A stretch of 64,000 nucleotides of DNA from Tepidibacter aestuarii (lineage in GTDB: Bacteria > Bacillota > Clostridia > Peptostreptococcales > Peptostreptococcaceae): positions 806,001 through 870,000 of the forward strand of contig NZ_OW235315.1 of the NCBI RefSeq assembly GCF_934924865.1. Reading direction: 5' to 3'. Below the pieces are notes generated by a model. The model did no database searches. It was given only the letters and a program-made list of their open reading frames with translations, and was not told the DNA's origin. Of the stretch, positions 43,888-52,745 are shown piece after piece. Each line of letters opens with the position of its first letter. Position 1 is the stretch's first letter. The position numbers and the translations under genes were made by a program.

Positions 43888-45564
43888 TTAAAACACCTCT
43901 TTCTTAAAAAAATCTACTATATCATCTTTATTTATTTGTCTTCCATCGAATTTTAATAAACTTTTATCCATTGAAATTTCCGTTTCTTGTCTTATAAGCT
44001 TAGCTAATTGACCTGTATAGTTTTGTTCAATATTTACTAGAGTTTTAGCTTGTTTATAATACTTATTTAAAAGCTTTGTAGGAAGGGGGTATATATCTCC
44101 AAATACTAATGCCCCAACATTTTTATTTTCTTTATTTAAAGTATCTACAGACTCTCTTATTGAACCATCAGTAGATCCCCAACCTATTAATAAAATATCA
44201 GGATTTTCTACTCCGTAATAATTTGGCTCAAGAACTTTTTCTTTTAAAATATTGATTTTATTCATACGTTTAGTCATCATATCTATTCTTGTCTTAGCAT
44301 CTTCTATAATATGACCAGTCTCATCGTGCTCATCACTATCTATTAATACGGTATTACCAAAGTGTTTTCCAGGAATTATTCTTGGAGAAATACCTGTTTC
44401 ATTTAATTTATACCTTTTATAATCTTCATTTGGACTATTTATACTATACATATGGGTATCAATAGTAACTTTTGATAAATCAAAAGGTTCAAATGACTGG
44501 TTAGCATCTGCTAAATATTGATCACTTAGAATTATCACTGGTATTTGAAGTTCATCAGCTAGATTTAAAGCTCTTACAGTTTGATAAAAAGCATCCTCAG
44601 CATTCCTTACGCTTATTACCATTCTAGGGATTTCGCCATGTGATGCAGTAAGTACAAAGCTTAAATCACTTTGCTCTGTTCTAGTCGGAAGTCCTGTTGC
44701 AGGACCTGGTCTTTGAACATTGACTATAACAATAGGAATTTCTGCAATACCTGATAGTCCTATTGTTTCAGTCATAAGAGAAAGCCCTCCACCTGATGTT
44801 CCTGTCATTGATCTAGCTCCAGCATAAGATGCACCAAGAACCATGTTTATAGCAGCTATTTCATCTTCGGCTTGTTCAACAACTATATCTGAATCATTTT
44901 GCTTAGAAGCTAGATAAGTCATTATACCTGTAGATGGAGTCATTGGATAAGCACCATAGAATTTAACTCCACCTGCTAGAGCTCCAAGACCAATAGACTG
45001 ATTAGCATTTATAAGCATATAAGATTTTTTAGCAGTTTTTTCAATATCTAATGTGTTTTTACAAGAATCATACCCTGCTATTAAAGCATTTATATTAGAA
45101 TCTAATATGCTATCTTTTAAATTAGATTTTAAAACTGTTTTAGCTAAATCTAAATCTAATCCTAAAAGCTTAATTAAAATACCAAATGATATAGTATTTA
45201 AAGCAAGCATGTTCTTTAAATCTTTAGCTATTCTCTTCATATCTATAGATATAATATTTTTATCCCTTGCAATTATATCTTCATCACAAATAATAAATCC
45301 ATTCTCTGATAATCTATCTTTATGAATTTCTATAGTTTCTTTATTTAAAGCTATTATAATATCTAATTTGCTAGAATGAGAATATATCTTTTTATCAGAA
45401 AACCTAATTTGAGTAAAATTATGTCCTCCACGAACTCGAGATTCATAATCTTTATTAGAGAAAATATGGTATCCTGTTTTTAAAAGGGTTTTCTCTATAT
45501 TTTTAGAAAGTGTATCCATTCCTTGTCCCGCAGAACCTCCGATTAATATATTAAAGTCTAACAA
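43888..45564 (-). CDS. korA: 2-oxoacid:ferredoxin oxidoreductase, fused gamma/alpha subunit
   Basis: The 558-residue protein fuses a gamma domain (~1-180, with LIGGSAGQGMDTLSKN) and an alpha pyrimidine-binding domain (~195 on, with GAYPMTPSTGIMTYLA and GTSGGGLSLMTETIGLSG). It forms the oxidoreductase together with the beta subunit. TTG 45564 is chosen as start because AAAGGAGGG lies 6 bases upstream; a longer frame would place that site inside the coding part. Anaerobes use this enzyme to make acyl-CoA. Confidence 0.92.
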   Translation of the reverse strand: MLDFNILIGGSAGQGMDTLSKNIEKTLLKTGYHIFSNKDYESRVRGGHNFTQIRFSDKKIYSHSSKLDIIIALNKETIEIHKDRLSENGFIICDEDIIARDKNIISIDMKRIAKDLKNMLALNTISFGILIKLLGLDLDLAKTVLKSNLKDSILDSNINALIAGYDSCKNTLDIEKTAKKSYMLINANQSIGLGALAGGVKFYGAYPMTPSTGIMTYLASKQNDSDIVVEQAEDEIAAINMVLGASYAGARSMTGTSGGGLSLMTETIGLSGIAEIPIVIVNVQRPGPATGLPTRTEQSDLSFVLTASHGEIPRMVISVRNAEDAFYQTVRALNLADELQIPVIILSDQYLADANQSFEPFDLSKVTIDTHMYSINSPNEDYKRYKLNETGISPRIIPGKHFGNTVLIDSDEHDETGHIIEDAKTRIDMMTKRMNKINILKEKVLEPNYYGVENPDILLIGWGSTDGSIRESVDTLNKENKNVGALVFGDIYPLPTKLLNKYYKQAKTLVNIEQNYTGQLAKLIRQETEISMDKSLLKFDGRQINKDDIVDFFKKEVF

Positions 45565-45661
45565 AATAAACCCTCCTTTTTGCTGTGTGATAATGAAAAT
45601 TATTTTCAATTAATATGTACCCTGTATACATTTCTTTAAACATATTGAAAAAATATAAAAT

Positions 45662-45696
45662 AAAAAAGATACTACTTTGGAGTAGTATCTTTTTTA
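45662..45696. terminator. Terminator of the TauE gene pair
   Basis: AAAAAAGATACTACT and AGTAGTATCTTTTTT form a 15-bp perfect stem with a four-base loop. Its right part overlaps the last codons of the TauE-like gene. Confidence 0.9.
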
Positions 45697-46040
45697 TTTA
45701 AACCTTTTTTTATTTCATAAACTCCCATTATAAATAAGAATACTCCGAACATTCTTCTTAAAAAATCGGAGTTTAAATTGGAAGATATTTTGGAGCCTAG
45801 TAAAGCTCCTATTATTCCAAGTGAGACTATAGGTAGTATAACTTTATATTCTACATTCTTATTCTTTATATGGAAAATGAGTGCAAATATAGTCATTGGG
45901 ATAGATGCCAATAAGTTAACGCTTTGAGCCATCTTCTGATCTATAGACGTTAAGAACAATAAAGAAGGTATAAGAATTGTTCCTCCACCTATCCCCATAC
46001 CACCTATAATACCAGCTAAAAGCCCTATTAATATAAGCAT
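45672..46040 (-). CDS. Half-size TauE/SafE family transporter subunit, second
   Basis: The 122-residue protein has about four helices and the start GLLAGIIGGMGIGGGTILIP, the hallmark of the TauE/SafE family, which normally has eight or more helices in ~250 residues. Here two half-size genes lie in tandem; the ATG of this one overlaps the stop of the other by one base (TAATG). They probably join into one transporter for sulfite or other sulfonate-type anions, or an uncharacterised substrate. Confidence 0.88.
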   Translation of the reverse strand: MLILIGLLAGIIGGMGIGGGTILIPSLLFLTSIDQKMAQSVNLLASIPMTIFALIFHIKNKNVEYKVILPIVSLGIIGALLGSKISSNLNSDFLRRMFGVFLFIMGVYEIKKGLNKKDTTPK

Positions 46041-46387
46041 TAAAACACCATCCTTAATGAAGCTATTACCATAAAAAATCCAAATATCAATCTAAGCTTT
46101 GGACCAGAAAACTTATTTAAAAGTTTAGCTCCGATAATTCCTCCAACCGTAGCTCCTATAGCAACCTTGTAGGTAATGTTTAAATTAAATATTCCATTTC
46201 TTATGTATATAAATGAACTGGTAAGTGTAAAAAATATTATTATACTAAGAGCAGTTGCGTGAGATTTATGCTCCTCTATGTTTAGTATATTGTTAAGGGC
46301 AGGAACTAATATACTTCCACCACCAGAACCAAATACACCATTTATAAATCCTGTTATGGAACCTATTAATATAGTCTTTATATTCAT
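46040..46387 (-). CDS. Half-size TauE/SafE family transporter subunit, first
   Basis: The 115-residue protein opens with ITGFINGVFGSGGGSILVPA, the same inverted-repeat half as its partner, then ATVGGIIGAKLLNKFSGPKL and a last helix. The two halves differ in sequence, so they resemble the two repeats of a normal TauE, split at the middle. Gene order and the one-base overlap argue for equal expression. Confidence 0.88.
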   Translation of the reverse strand: MNIKTILIGSITGFINGVFGSGGGSILVPALNNILNIEEHKSHATALSIIIFFTLTSSFIYIRNGIFNLNITYKVAIGATVGGIIGAKLLNKFSGPKLRLIFGFFMVIASLRMVF

Positions 46388-46516
46388 ATTTTATCACCAG
46401 TACTATTTTTAGCATAAACTAGAAAATATATTTATGATATAATTAAATTTGTGTAAAATAAATTAATAAATTTGACTTATAATAAAGATATATATAATAA
46501 AGAGAGGGGTTATGAA

Positions 46517-47266
46517 ATGTTGACTATAGAACAAAAAATAGAAAAAACCGTAGAATGGTTAAGAGAACAAGTGAAAACATCTGGTACTAAAGGATTAGTA
46601 GTAGGAATTTCTGGAGGAATAGACTCGGCTCTTGTTGCGTGTTTGATTAAAAAGGCATTTCCTGATAATTCATTAGGAGTAATAATGCCTATAAAGAGCA
46701 GCCCTAAGGATAGAGAGGATGCTTTAAAGGTTGTTGAAGCTTGTAATATAAAGTATTTAGATTTAGATTTAACTGAGGTTCAATCAAAATTATTCGATAT
46801 AGTAGTCAATAACATGGAAGATAAGGGTATATATAATGAAGGCAACACTAGAATAGCGGATGCTAATTTAAGAGCTAGAGTAAGAATGAGTACTCTTTAC
46901 ACAGCTGCTAATAACTTAAACTACATGGTAGTTGGAACTGATAATGCGGCTGAAGTACATACAGGATACTTCACTAAATACGGAGATGGAGGGGTAGATA
47001 TACTTCCAATATCTAACTTAACAAAGAGAGAAGTTTATGAATGGTCAGAGGTTTTAGGTGTTCCAGATTCTGTTTTAAATAGAGCTCCATCTGCAGGTCT
47101 TTGGGAAGGACAAACTGATGAGAATGAAATGGGAACAACTTATGATATGATAGACAAGGTAGTTAAGGGGGAAGAAGTTCCTCAAAAAGATAAAGAGATA
47201 ATAGATAGATTACATAAGAGATCAGAGCATAAAAGAGTTATGCCTCCAAAGCCTCCTGTATTCTAA
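46517..47266 (+). CDS. nadE: NH3-dependent NAD+ synthetase
   Basis: The 249-residue protein makes NAD from deamido-NAD, ATP and ammonia. The ATP pyrophosphatase loop is GISGGIDSALVACL; VGTDNAAEVHTGYFTKYGDG and NLTKREVYE are typical. It lacks the glutaminase domain, so it uses free ammonia. ATG 46517 is chosen because GAGAGGGG is 7 bases upstream; a more upstream start has no ribosome site. Confidence 0.94.
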   Translation: MLTIEQKIEKTVEWLREQVKTSGTKGLVVGISGGIDSALVACLIKKAFPDNSLGVIMPIKSSPKDREDALKVVEACNIKYLDLDLTEVQSKLFDIVVNNMEDKGIYNEGNTRIADANLRARVRMSTLYTAANNLNYMVVGTDNAAEVHTGYFTKYGDGGVDILPISNLTKREVYEWSEVLGVPDSVLNRAPSAGLWEGQTDENEMGTTYDMIDKVVKGEEVPQKDKEIIDRLHKRSEHKRVMPPKPPVF

Positions 47267-47337
47267 TCCGTTTACTAAAATGAAATTATGTGTTAAAATT
47301 ACAATGTTTAATGTTGATATTTAAGGAGTGAGAAATC

Positions 47338-48057
47338 GTGGGACGTATAGGAAATATAATTAACAGAAAAGGTAAGCAAGATGCTAAGAGAGCTCAAATA
47401 TTTACAAAGTATGCAAGACTTATAACTGTTGCGGCTAGACAAGGTGGAGGAGATCCTGAATATAATGCGGCTTTAAAAACTGCTATAGACAAGGCTAAGG
47501 CTAACAACATGCCTAATGATAATATAGATAGAGCTGTTAAAAAAGGTGCAGGTGGAACTGAAGGAGATAACTACGAGGCTGTTGTATACGAAGGTTATGG
47601 ACCAGGTGGAGTTGCGGTTATAGTAGAAGCTTTAACTGATAACAAGAACAGAACTGCTGGAAACGTAAGATACTACTTTGATAAAAATGGTGGAAACCTA
47701 GGAACTTCAGGATGCGTTGGATTCATGTTTGATAGAAAAGGTCAAATAATGATAGGTAGTGAAGGTATAGATGAAGAAGAATTAATGGATGTAGCTTTAG
47801 AAGCTGGTGCTGAAGATTTCATAAGTGAAGAAGATGGATTTGAAGTATTAACAGCTCCAGAAGATTTTAGTGCTGTAAGTGGTGCATTAAAAGAAAAAGG
47901 ATATGAGTTTATAGCAGCAGATGTAAAGATGCTTCCTCAAACTACTGCAAAGCTTGATACTGAAGATTTAGTTAAGGCTATGAACAAGATGATAGATATG
48001 ATGGAAGATGATGATGATATACAAGAAGTTTACCATAACTGGGAAATGGAAGAGTAA
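47338..48057 (+). CDS. yebC: YebC/PmpR family regulatory protein
   Basis: The 239-residue protein has the YebC/TACO1 start [20 protein letters not shown] and YDGYGPGG-like [19 protein letters not shown]. Members act as transcription regulators or help translation of proline-rich stretches. GTG start follows AAGGAGTGAG. In Bacillus subtilis yebC (yrbC), bofC and ruvAB are neighbours; here bofC-like and ruvC lie 15 kb downstream, beyond an accessory-looking stretch. Confidence 0.94.
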   Translation: MGRIGNIINRKGKQDAKRAQIFTKYARLITVAARQGGGDPEYNAALKTAIDKAKANNMPNDNIDRAVKKGAGGTEGDNYEAVVYEGYGPGGVAVIVEALTDNKNRTAGNVRYYFDKNGGNLGTSGCVGFMFDRKGQIMIGSEGIDEEELMDVALEAGAEDFISEEDGFEVLTAPEDFSAVSGALKEKGYEFIAADVKMLPQTTAKLDTEDLVKAMNKMIDMMEDDDDIQEVYHNWEMEE

Positions 48058-48246
48058 TATTTAGAAAGTATTGAAATATCACCTTTTTATATAGGCATAT
48101 ATCTAATATGACTAGGTAGGAGGGTGATTTTTTGTATATCAAAATAGAACTGATGGGATAGACTTTAAAATGAGTATATTTTTTTATTGAAGTATAGAAT
48201 ATATGGTATATAATCTAATCATATATCAGAAATTGGAGGGAATAAA

Positions 48247-48510
48247 ATGGAAAAGATTATATTACTCATTTTAATCATTGTTAATATTCCAATATACAAA
48301 TACTTATTCAAAAAGTTTTTTAATAATATGAGTGGTTTTTACGAGTGCTTTATATCTTCTGATAATCCAGCTTGGCTTTCTATACGCAATGGAGATTATC
48401 TGAATGAATGGTTTTCGCAAATGAAGTTATTCGCTTTTGGTGGTTGTTGTGTGGTTATAGTAGGCATTGAATATTTTATTACAACTAATGTTGTTGATAA
48501 ATTCTTTTAA
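48247..48510 (+). CDS. Small membrane protein of unknown function
   Basis: The 87-residue protein has two membrane helices (~3-18 and ~58-78) flanking a loop with SDNPAWLSIRNGDYLNEWF. TTGGAGGG lies 8 bases before the ATG. A weak terminator follows at 48530. I do not recognise the family. Confidence 0.65.
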   Translation: MEKIILLILIIVNIPIYKYLFKKFFNNMSGFYECFISSDNPAWLSIRNGDYLNEWFSQMKLFAFGGCCVVIVGIEYFITTNVVDKFF

Positions 48511-48529
48511 GAAAAAATATAATAATTTA

Positions 48530-48558
48530 TAGATGGACTCATTTACGAGTCTATTTTT
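48530..48558 (+). terminator. Terminator of the small membrane protein gene
   Basis: TAGATGGACTC pairs with GAGTCTA with bulging, followed by TTTTTATTTTA, 20 bases after the stop codon. Confidence 0.55.
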
Positions 48559-48578
48559 ATTTTATTCCGTTTACTTGC

Positions 48579-48614
48579 AAGTGTCATAACTTTTAAGTAA
48601 TGACTCCTTTTTGA
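48579..48614. repeat. Dyad site 1 flanking the acetyltransferase cassette
   Basis: The stretch begins AAGTGTCATAACTT and continues with TTAAGTAATGAC; GTCAT-A-ACTT and AAGT-A-ATGAC face each other around a central TT. A directly oriented copy lies at 50137-50172 (30 of 36 positions alike by eye). A promoter-like TTGAAT-N16-TATAAT overlaps its right end. Confidence 0.7.
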
Positions 48615-48733
48615 ATAAATAGCATAATTAGATATAATAATAGATTTTACATGTATTTTTAGGAACTAATTTATTGCGTATATAATTAAAGTTATTTTAT
48701 AATAGTATGTGAAAATGTATTTAGGAGGTAAAT

Positions 48734-49357
48734 ATGCAGAATATTAATTTTGATACTTGGAAGAGAAAAAATCATTACAAATTTTTTGAAAAAGTAGATA
48801 ATCCACAATTTAATATATGTTTAAATGTTGATGTAACTAATTTTTTTAAGTTTGTAAAAAGTAATGAAATTTCATTTTACTATAGTATGATTTATGCATC
48901 TACATATGTAATGAATCAAATAGAAGATTTTCGTTATAAAATTAGAAATGGAGAAATTATCCTTCATGATAAGTTACAACCATCCTTTGCGGATATGGGG
49001 CCTTCTGAAAACTTATTTAAAATTGTAAGTCTAGATTTAGAAAGTAATATTATTGAATTTTCAAATAAGGCAAAAGAAAAGTCAATTAAACAAACAAATT
49101 ATTTTCCTGAAACTAATGTTAATCAAGATGAGTTAATATACTTCTCTTGTATTCCTTGGATATCTTTCACAAGTATATCAAATGAAATTGTAATGAATAA
49201 AGAGGATTCTATTCCAAGAATATCTTTTGGAAAATACTTCAATGATAATGGTAAGATTTTATTACCATATTCTATACAAGTAAATCATATGCTTTTAGAT
49301 GGCGTTCATGTAGGTAATTATATTGAAAGATTGCAGAAATTTCTTAATGAAATATAA
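48734..49357 (+). CDS. Chloramphenicol acetyltransferase-like protein
   Basis: The 207-residue protein follows the type A CAT pattern along its length: NFDTWKRKNHYKFFEKVDNP, FYYSMIYASTYVMN, FSCIPWISFTS, SFGKYF and the active-site segment QVNHMLLDGVHVGNYIERLQ. The catalytic histidine (H185) is kept, but the usual HH pair reads NH. Real resistance to chloramphenicol is uncertain. AGGAGG lies 6 bases before the ATG. It sits between two directly repeated dyad sites next to a recombinase gene. Confidence 0.85.
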   Translation: MQNINFDTWKRKNHYKFFEKVDNPQFNICLNVDVTNFFKFVKSNEISFYYSMIYASTYVMNQIEDFRYKIRNGEIILHDKLQPSFADMGPSENLFKIVSLDLESNIIEFSNKAKEKSIKQTNYFPETNVNQDELIYFSCIPWISFTSISNEIVMNKEDSIPRISFGKYFNDNGKILLPYSIQVNHMLLDGVHVGNYIERLQKFLNEI

Positions 49358-49481
49358 TAATAAAAGGTAATATTTCTAAAAAATTATATACATAATCAGT
49401 AGCATAGACGGTAAACTCCTATGCTATTTGTTGTGCTTCGGTATGTTATAGAAAAGTAATTGTCTTACTGAACATAAAATT

Positions 49482-50033
49482 TTAGTATTTTTTATATAAT
49501 TCTTCATCACTATATGTTTCAAGTAATAATAACTGTTTATAGGGATTATCTTCTAATTTTAAAACTTTTGCAAAAGCTGGTTCTGTTTTCAATCCATTGA
49601 TTTTTAAATCTATTATATCTTTTCTAAAATTATCTCCATATAAATTCAATAACCTATCTTCGACAATCATATGCCTATATCCATTTGATTTCTCGGTGTC
49701 ATAAGTTGAACCATAAATTTCAATTTCTATACCTTCTACTATAAAGTTACATATTGTCACAAATTCTTCTTTGTATGTGATTTTAAAATCTTTATATATT
49801 GCAAAATTATCTATCAATATATTTTTGAATTTTTCAAAATGATTTACTTTACAAATTATATCTAAATCACTATTTTCTATATCAATTCCTAGAGGTATAG
49901 TTCCCACTAATATGGGGTTATACTCAGATAATATATTAAATATTTTTATATGCGTAAGTATTTCATAACTCTTTCTTTGTTTGTCATTACCTGCTTTTAA
50001 ATAAGATATATCTTTCCAGTTTTTATTGTACAT
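49482..50033 (-). CDS. DUF4269 nucleotidyltransferase-fold protein
   Basis: The 183-residue protein has the nucleotidyltransferase signature VGTIPLGIDIENSDLDIICK and later FIVEGIEIEIYG, in the DUF4269 pattern. Substrate is unknown; related folds modify aminoglycosides, tRNA or toxins' targets. ATG 50033 follows AGGAGGTAAT; a longer frame starts before this site and is rejected. It is convergent with the acetyltransferase gene inside the same pair of dyad sites. Confidence 0.82.
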   Translation of the reverse strand: MYNKNWKDISYLKAGNDKQRKSYEILTHIKIFNILSEYNPILVGTIPLGIDIENSDLDIICKVNHFEKFKNILIDNFAIYKDFKITYKEEFVTICNFIVEGIEIEIYGSTYDTEKSNGYRHMIVEDRLLNLYGDNFRKDIIDLKINGLKTEPAFAKVLKLEDNPYKQLLLLETYSDEELYKKY

Positions 50034-50136
50034 ATTACCTCCTAGATATCGTTTCATAAACATTTTTTAAGAACTCTATTATATCCTTTATAATGCTCTA
50101 AGTAAATTGAATGCTATTCCGAAAAAATACATTTAA

Positions 50137-50186
50137 AAGTGTCATAACTTCTAAGTATTGGCACCTGTTTGGGCATAACGTATAAT
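50137..50186. promoter_or_regulatory. Dyad site 2 and promoter of the recombinase gene
   Basis: AAGTGTCATAACTT followed by CTAAGTATTGGC (50137 on) is the second copy of the site at 48579. Its right half provides the -35 box TTGGCA (50158-50163), 17 bases from TATAAT (50181-50186). The recombinase could thus bind its own promoter, as resolvases do. Confidence 0.65.
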
Positions 50187-50237
50187 CAATACATATAATG
50201 GCGTCAAAACTTATATTCAAAAACCAGAGGTGAAGTT

Positions 50238-50807
50238 ATGATATATGGATATGCAAGAGTAAGTACAAAAGGGCAACTGGATGGAAATAGTATAGAGGAG
50301 CAGAGAGAGAAAATCTTAAAAGAATATCCTGAAGCAATTATAAAAGAGGAAAGCTATAGTGGAGAAAAAGAGAGATTTATATTTAATGAGATCTTAAAAG
50401 AGTTAAAAGATGGAGATAAATTAGTTGTAACTAAATTAGATAGATTCTGTAAAACAACTAAGGAAGGTCTTGAATACATAGATAGGCTAAGAAGCAAGAA
50501 TGTTAAAATACATATACTAAATATGAGATGGATAGATAATACTCCTATAGGAAGATTGATAGTAACTAATTTATTAGCATTTTCAGAGTTTGAAAGAGCG
50601 ATGATTATAGAAAGAACACAAGAAGGAAAAGCAATAGCAAAGAAGAAGAAAGGTTTTAAAGAAGGCAGACCAAAGAAGTATACTCCTAAACAATTAAACC
50701 ATGCTATAAGTATGCTAGAAGATAATAGTTATAACGAAGTAGTACAGATAACGGGAATAAGTAAAAGTACTCTAATAAGAGAAGTAAGAAAAAGAAAAGC
50801 ACAATAG
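50238..50807 (+). CDS. Serine recombinase (resolvase/invertase family)
   Basis: The 189-residue protein has the serine-recombinase catalytic domain: S9 in YARVST, TKLDRFCKTTKEG with the key arginine, and the long helix with SEFERAMIIERTQEGKA. A C-terminal helix-turn-helix follows (NEVVQITGISKSTLIREV). Enzymes of this size act as resolvases or invertases on ~28-bp dyad sites. Two such dyads lie upstream, one in its promoter. AGAGGTGA is its ribosome site. No transposase is nearby. Confidence 0.93.
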   Translation: MIYGYARVSTKGQLDGNSIEEQREKILKEYPEAIIKEESYSGEKERFIFNEILKELKDGDKLVVTKLDRFCKTTKEGLEYIDRLRSKNVKIHILNMRWIDNTPIGRLIVTNLLAFSEFERAMIIERTQEGKAIAKKKKGFKEGRPKKYTPKQLNHAISMLEDNSYNEVVQITGISKSTLIREVRKRKAQ

Positions 50808-50895
50808 GAGCAGATGGATGATAACTAGATTATATTCTTTGATTTCCTTATTTTAACATAATGTGTATAATAAATAATGAAAGGGGTGTTGTTAA

Positions 50896-50933
50896 TTGTC
50901 ATATTTACAAACATATTTAGATAATATGTTTGT
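50896..50933 (+). promoter_or_regulatory. Promoter with embedded dyad operator
   Basis: TTGTCA (50896) and GATAAT (50920) are 18 bases apart. ACAAACATATT (50907-50917) and AATATGTTTGT (50923-50933) form a perfect dyad in the spacer and -10 box, and ACAAAC recurs at 50967. It looks like a repressor site left in front of the gerAB remnant. The rest of this 269-base gap has only a 13-codon and a 24-codon frame with ribosome sites, probably not genes. Confidence 0.5.
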
Positions 50934-51076
50934 ATAAAAAGGTGATTTTTGTATATACAAACAGGTTTATTTAATAGAATTGCTCTGTTTTGGGAAAATT
51001 ATTTAATACTGTATTTTATTTAAATATTATAACAAGTAGTTAAGATAGTAATTACCTAAATTTTAGAGGAATAATA

Positions 51077-51277
51077 ATGAACAAAGAGTTTATCTCTGAT
51101 AATCAAGGCATTGCTCTAATAACTTTTATTATAATAGCTGACAAAGTAATATTTACTGTAGAAGCACAGGCTGAAAGAGATTTTGGGTTGTCTGTTATTT
51201 TTGATATGGTTATTAGCGTTCCTATGCTATCAATATCTACAAGGTTTAATTTTCTTTTTCCAAAAAAATTTATTTGA
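51077..51277 (+). pseudogene. Remnant of a GerAB-type spore germination permease gene
   Basis: The 66 codons match the N-terminal part of the spore germination permease family: MNKEFISDNQGIALITF, a helix, QAERDFGLSVIFDMV and VISVPMLSISTRFNFLFP. The family is about 360 residues long; here a stop follows at 51275 and no continuation is seen in any frame before the terminator at 51324. AGAGGAATAAT precedes the ATG. Confidence 0.75.
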
Positions 51278-51323
51278 TATTATAATATAAAAATTTATAG
51301 ATATGATGATATGAAATAGTGAT

Positions 51324-51348
51324 ATCTCCCTTTAAGGGGGATTTTTTT
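51324..51348 (+). terminator. Terminator after the gerAB remnant
   Basis: ATCTCCC and GGGGGAT flank a short loop and are followed by seven Ts. Confidence 0.8.
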
Positions 51349-51478
51349 GTTTAAACTCCTTTTTAGTAAGTATTTGGAAAAAAACACAATTAATATCTAC
51401 AAAAATTTTGAATTTTTGATATAATTACCAATGTATAAGAGTATATCAACAAAAACTAGAGTAGGTGAGACAGAATAA

Positions 51479-52138
51479 ATGAAAAATATAGATTTATTTA
51501 ATAATTATATGAATAAATACTTTCCACAGTTAAAATTATCCTTGGGGCTTTTTTATAACACTGACATAGGGTTAAGATTTAGGACAGGATTAAATAGTCC
51601 ATCGTATAATAATGAATTTGAAAGATATGTAAAGAATCTATATATAAAATCTCAATTATTATTTAAAGCGATAAATGATAAGAATGATGATCTATTTCTT
51701 GTAGTAAATAGTAGGAAAGGTTTTGAGCAAGACATACCAAATGTTAAAAATATAGATGTATTTAAGCATTATATAAGAAATAAGAATTTAATTAAAAGCA
51801 TTGATATAGTTAAATTACCATATTATCTTTATAATTGGGACGAAGAAGAAAATATAGTTACATATCAATATGTTTTGAAATGCAAAGTTAAGGATATAAG
51901 AACAAAAGATTTATTAGAAGCAATAGCAAATCATGAAATAGGCTTAAATCCTAAAGTTTACGAAGGATGTTTTTTTGTTAATATAAATAAAAATATAATT
52001 TACAACTTGTATGATGATAGAGGATTTGATGTTATAGGTTATAAAAAAGATGATTTACAGCATTTATATAATAAATATAATGCATGGTTGATGGAGTACG
52101 ATATAAAAAAGATGGATAGGGTATTTAATAATAAATAA
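51479..52138 (+). CDS. DUF3885 family protein
   Basis: The 219-residue protein ends with the DUF3885 signature NIIYNLYDDRGFDVIGYKKD and YNKYNAWLMEYDIKKMD. The N-terminal half reads NYMNKYFPQLKLSLGLFYN. Function is unknown; family members are scattered in accessory parts of Firmicute genomes. The ribosome site TAGGTGAG is weak. A small membrane protein gene follows 13 bases later. Confidence 0.82.
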   Translation: MKNIDLFNNYMNKYFPQLKLSLGLFYNTDIGLRFRTGLNSPSYNNEFERYVKNLYIKSQLLFKAINDKNDDLFLVVNSRKGFEQDIPNVKNIDVFKHYIRNKNLIKSIDIVKLPYYLYNWDEEENIVTYQYVLKCKVKDIRTKDLLEAIANHEIGLNPKVYEGCFFVNINKNIIYNLYDDRGFDVIGYKKDDLQHLYNKYNAWLMEYDIKKMDRVFNNK

Positions 52139-52151
52139 GGGGATTAGTGAT

Positions 52152-52652
52152 ATGGAGTGGAAATTATATATATTTGGAGTTTTAGTTGTAATTATTGCTT
52201 CTATATACTATGAAAAAAAGGTTGAAAAAATGTTAGATGGTTCAGAAATTATATTTTCATCATCTAAAAGAGTACATAGTCTAAATATAATATACAGTGT
52301 GTTGAAGATGATAATATTATTTTCTGTTATATTCTTTGTTAAAACAATGTTAGTTAAAAAATCAAGTGTACAAGATGCTTTAATTATAAGTATAATTCTG
52401 AGCTTGTTGGCCTCTAGAGGTGTGTTTATTATATATTCTAGTGGAGTTATCACAGGTATGAAAAATTATAAATATGAAGATATAGAATCCTATAAGATAG
52501 ATTTCCACTCTTCTAAAGAATTAAAGTTGAATTTAGTCATAAACGGTAAAACTAAAAAAATTATACTAAGAAATAAGTGTAAAGATAAAATAATAAATGC
52601 ATTTAAAGGAAAAATTGATGGTGGAGTAGGGTTTGGATATAACAAATATTAA
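52152..52652 (+). CDS. Membrane protein with PH-like C-terminal domain, unknown
   Basis: The 166-residue protein has an N-terminal helix, two helices at ~45-100 and a C-terminal soluble part (KYEDIESYKIDFHSSKELKL, NGKTKKIILR) that resembles bacterial PH-like domains. Its role is unknown. It overlaps no gene and is likely co-transcribed with the DUF3885 gene. Confidence 0.65.
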   Translation: MEWKLYIFGVLVVIIASIYYEKKVEKMLDGSEIIFSSSKRVHSLNIIYSVLKMIILFSVIFFVKTMLVKKSSVQDALIISIILSLLASRGVFIIYSSGVITGMKNYKYEDIESYKIDFHSSKELKLNLVINGKTKKIILRNKCKDKIINAFKGKIDGGVGFGYNKY

Positions 52653-52709
52653 TAAGGTGATTAAAGTGAAAAAGCCAATCTAAAAAATTATAATAAATTA
52701 GATTTACAG

Positions 52710-52745
52710 ACTGCTTGTCAAATTTGTTTGGCAAGCAGCTTTTTA
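52710..52745 (+). terminator. Terminator after the DUF3885 gene pair
   Basis: CTGCTTGTCAAA and TTTGGCAAGCAG form a 12-bp stem (one G-U pair) followed by CTTTTT. The 245 bases after it, up to the permease gene, are AT-rich with no further element seen. Confidence 0.88.

Noticed and set aside
48076..48133. Terminator after yebC formed by ATCACC and GGTGAT
   Set aside because: The stem is only six to seven base pairs with a loop of over 40 bases.
50896..51010. Two tiny frames of 13 and 24 codons with TTG starts
   Set aside because: They have ribosome-site-like sequences but no recognisable pattern, and lie in what looks like a deletion scar.
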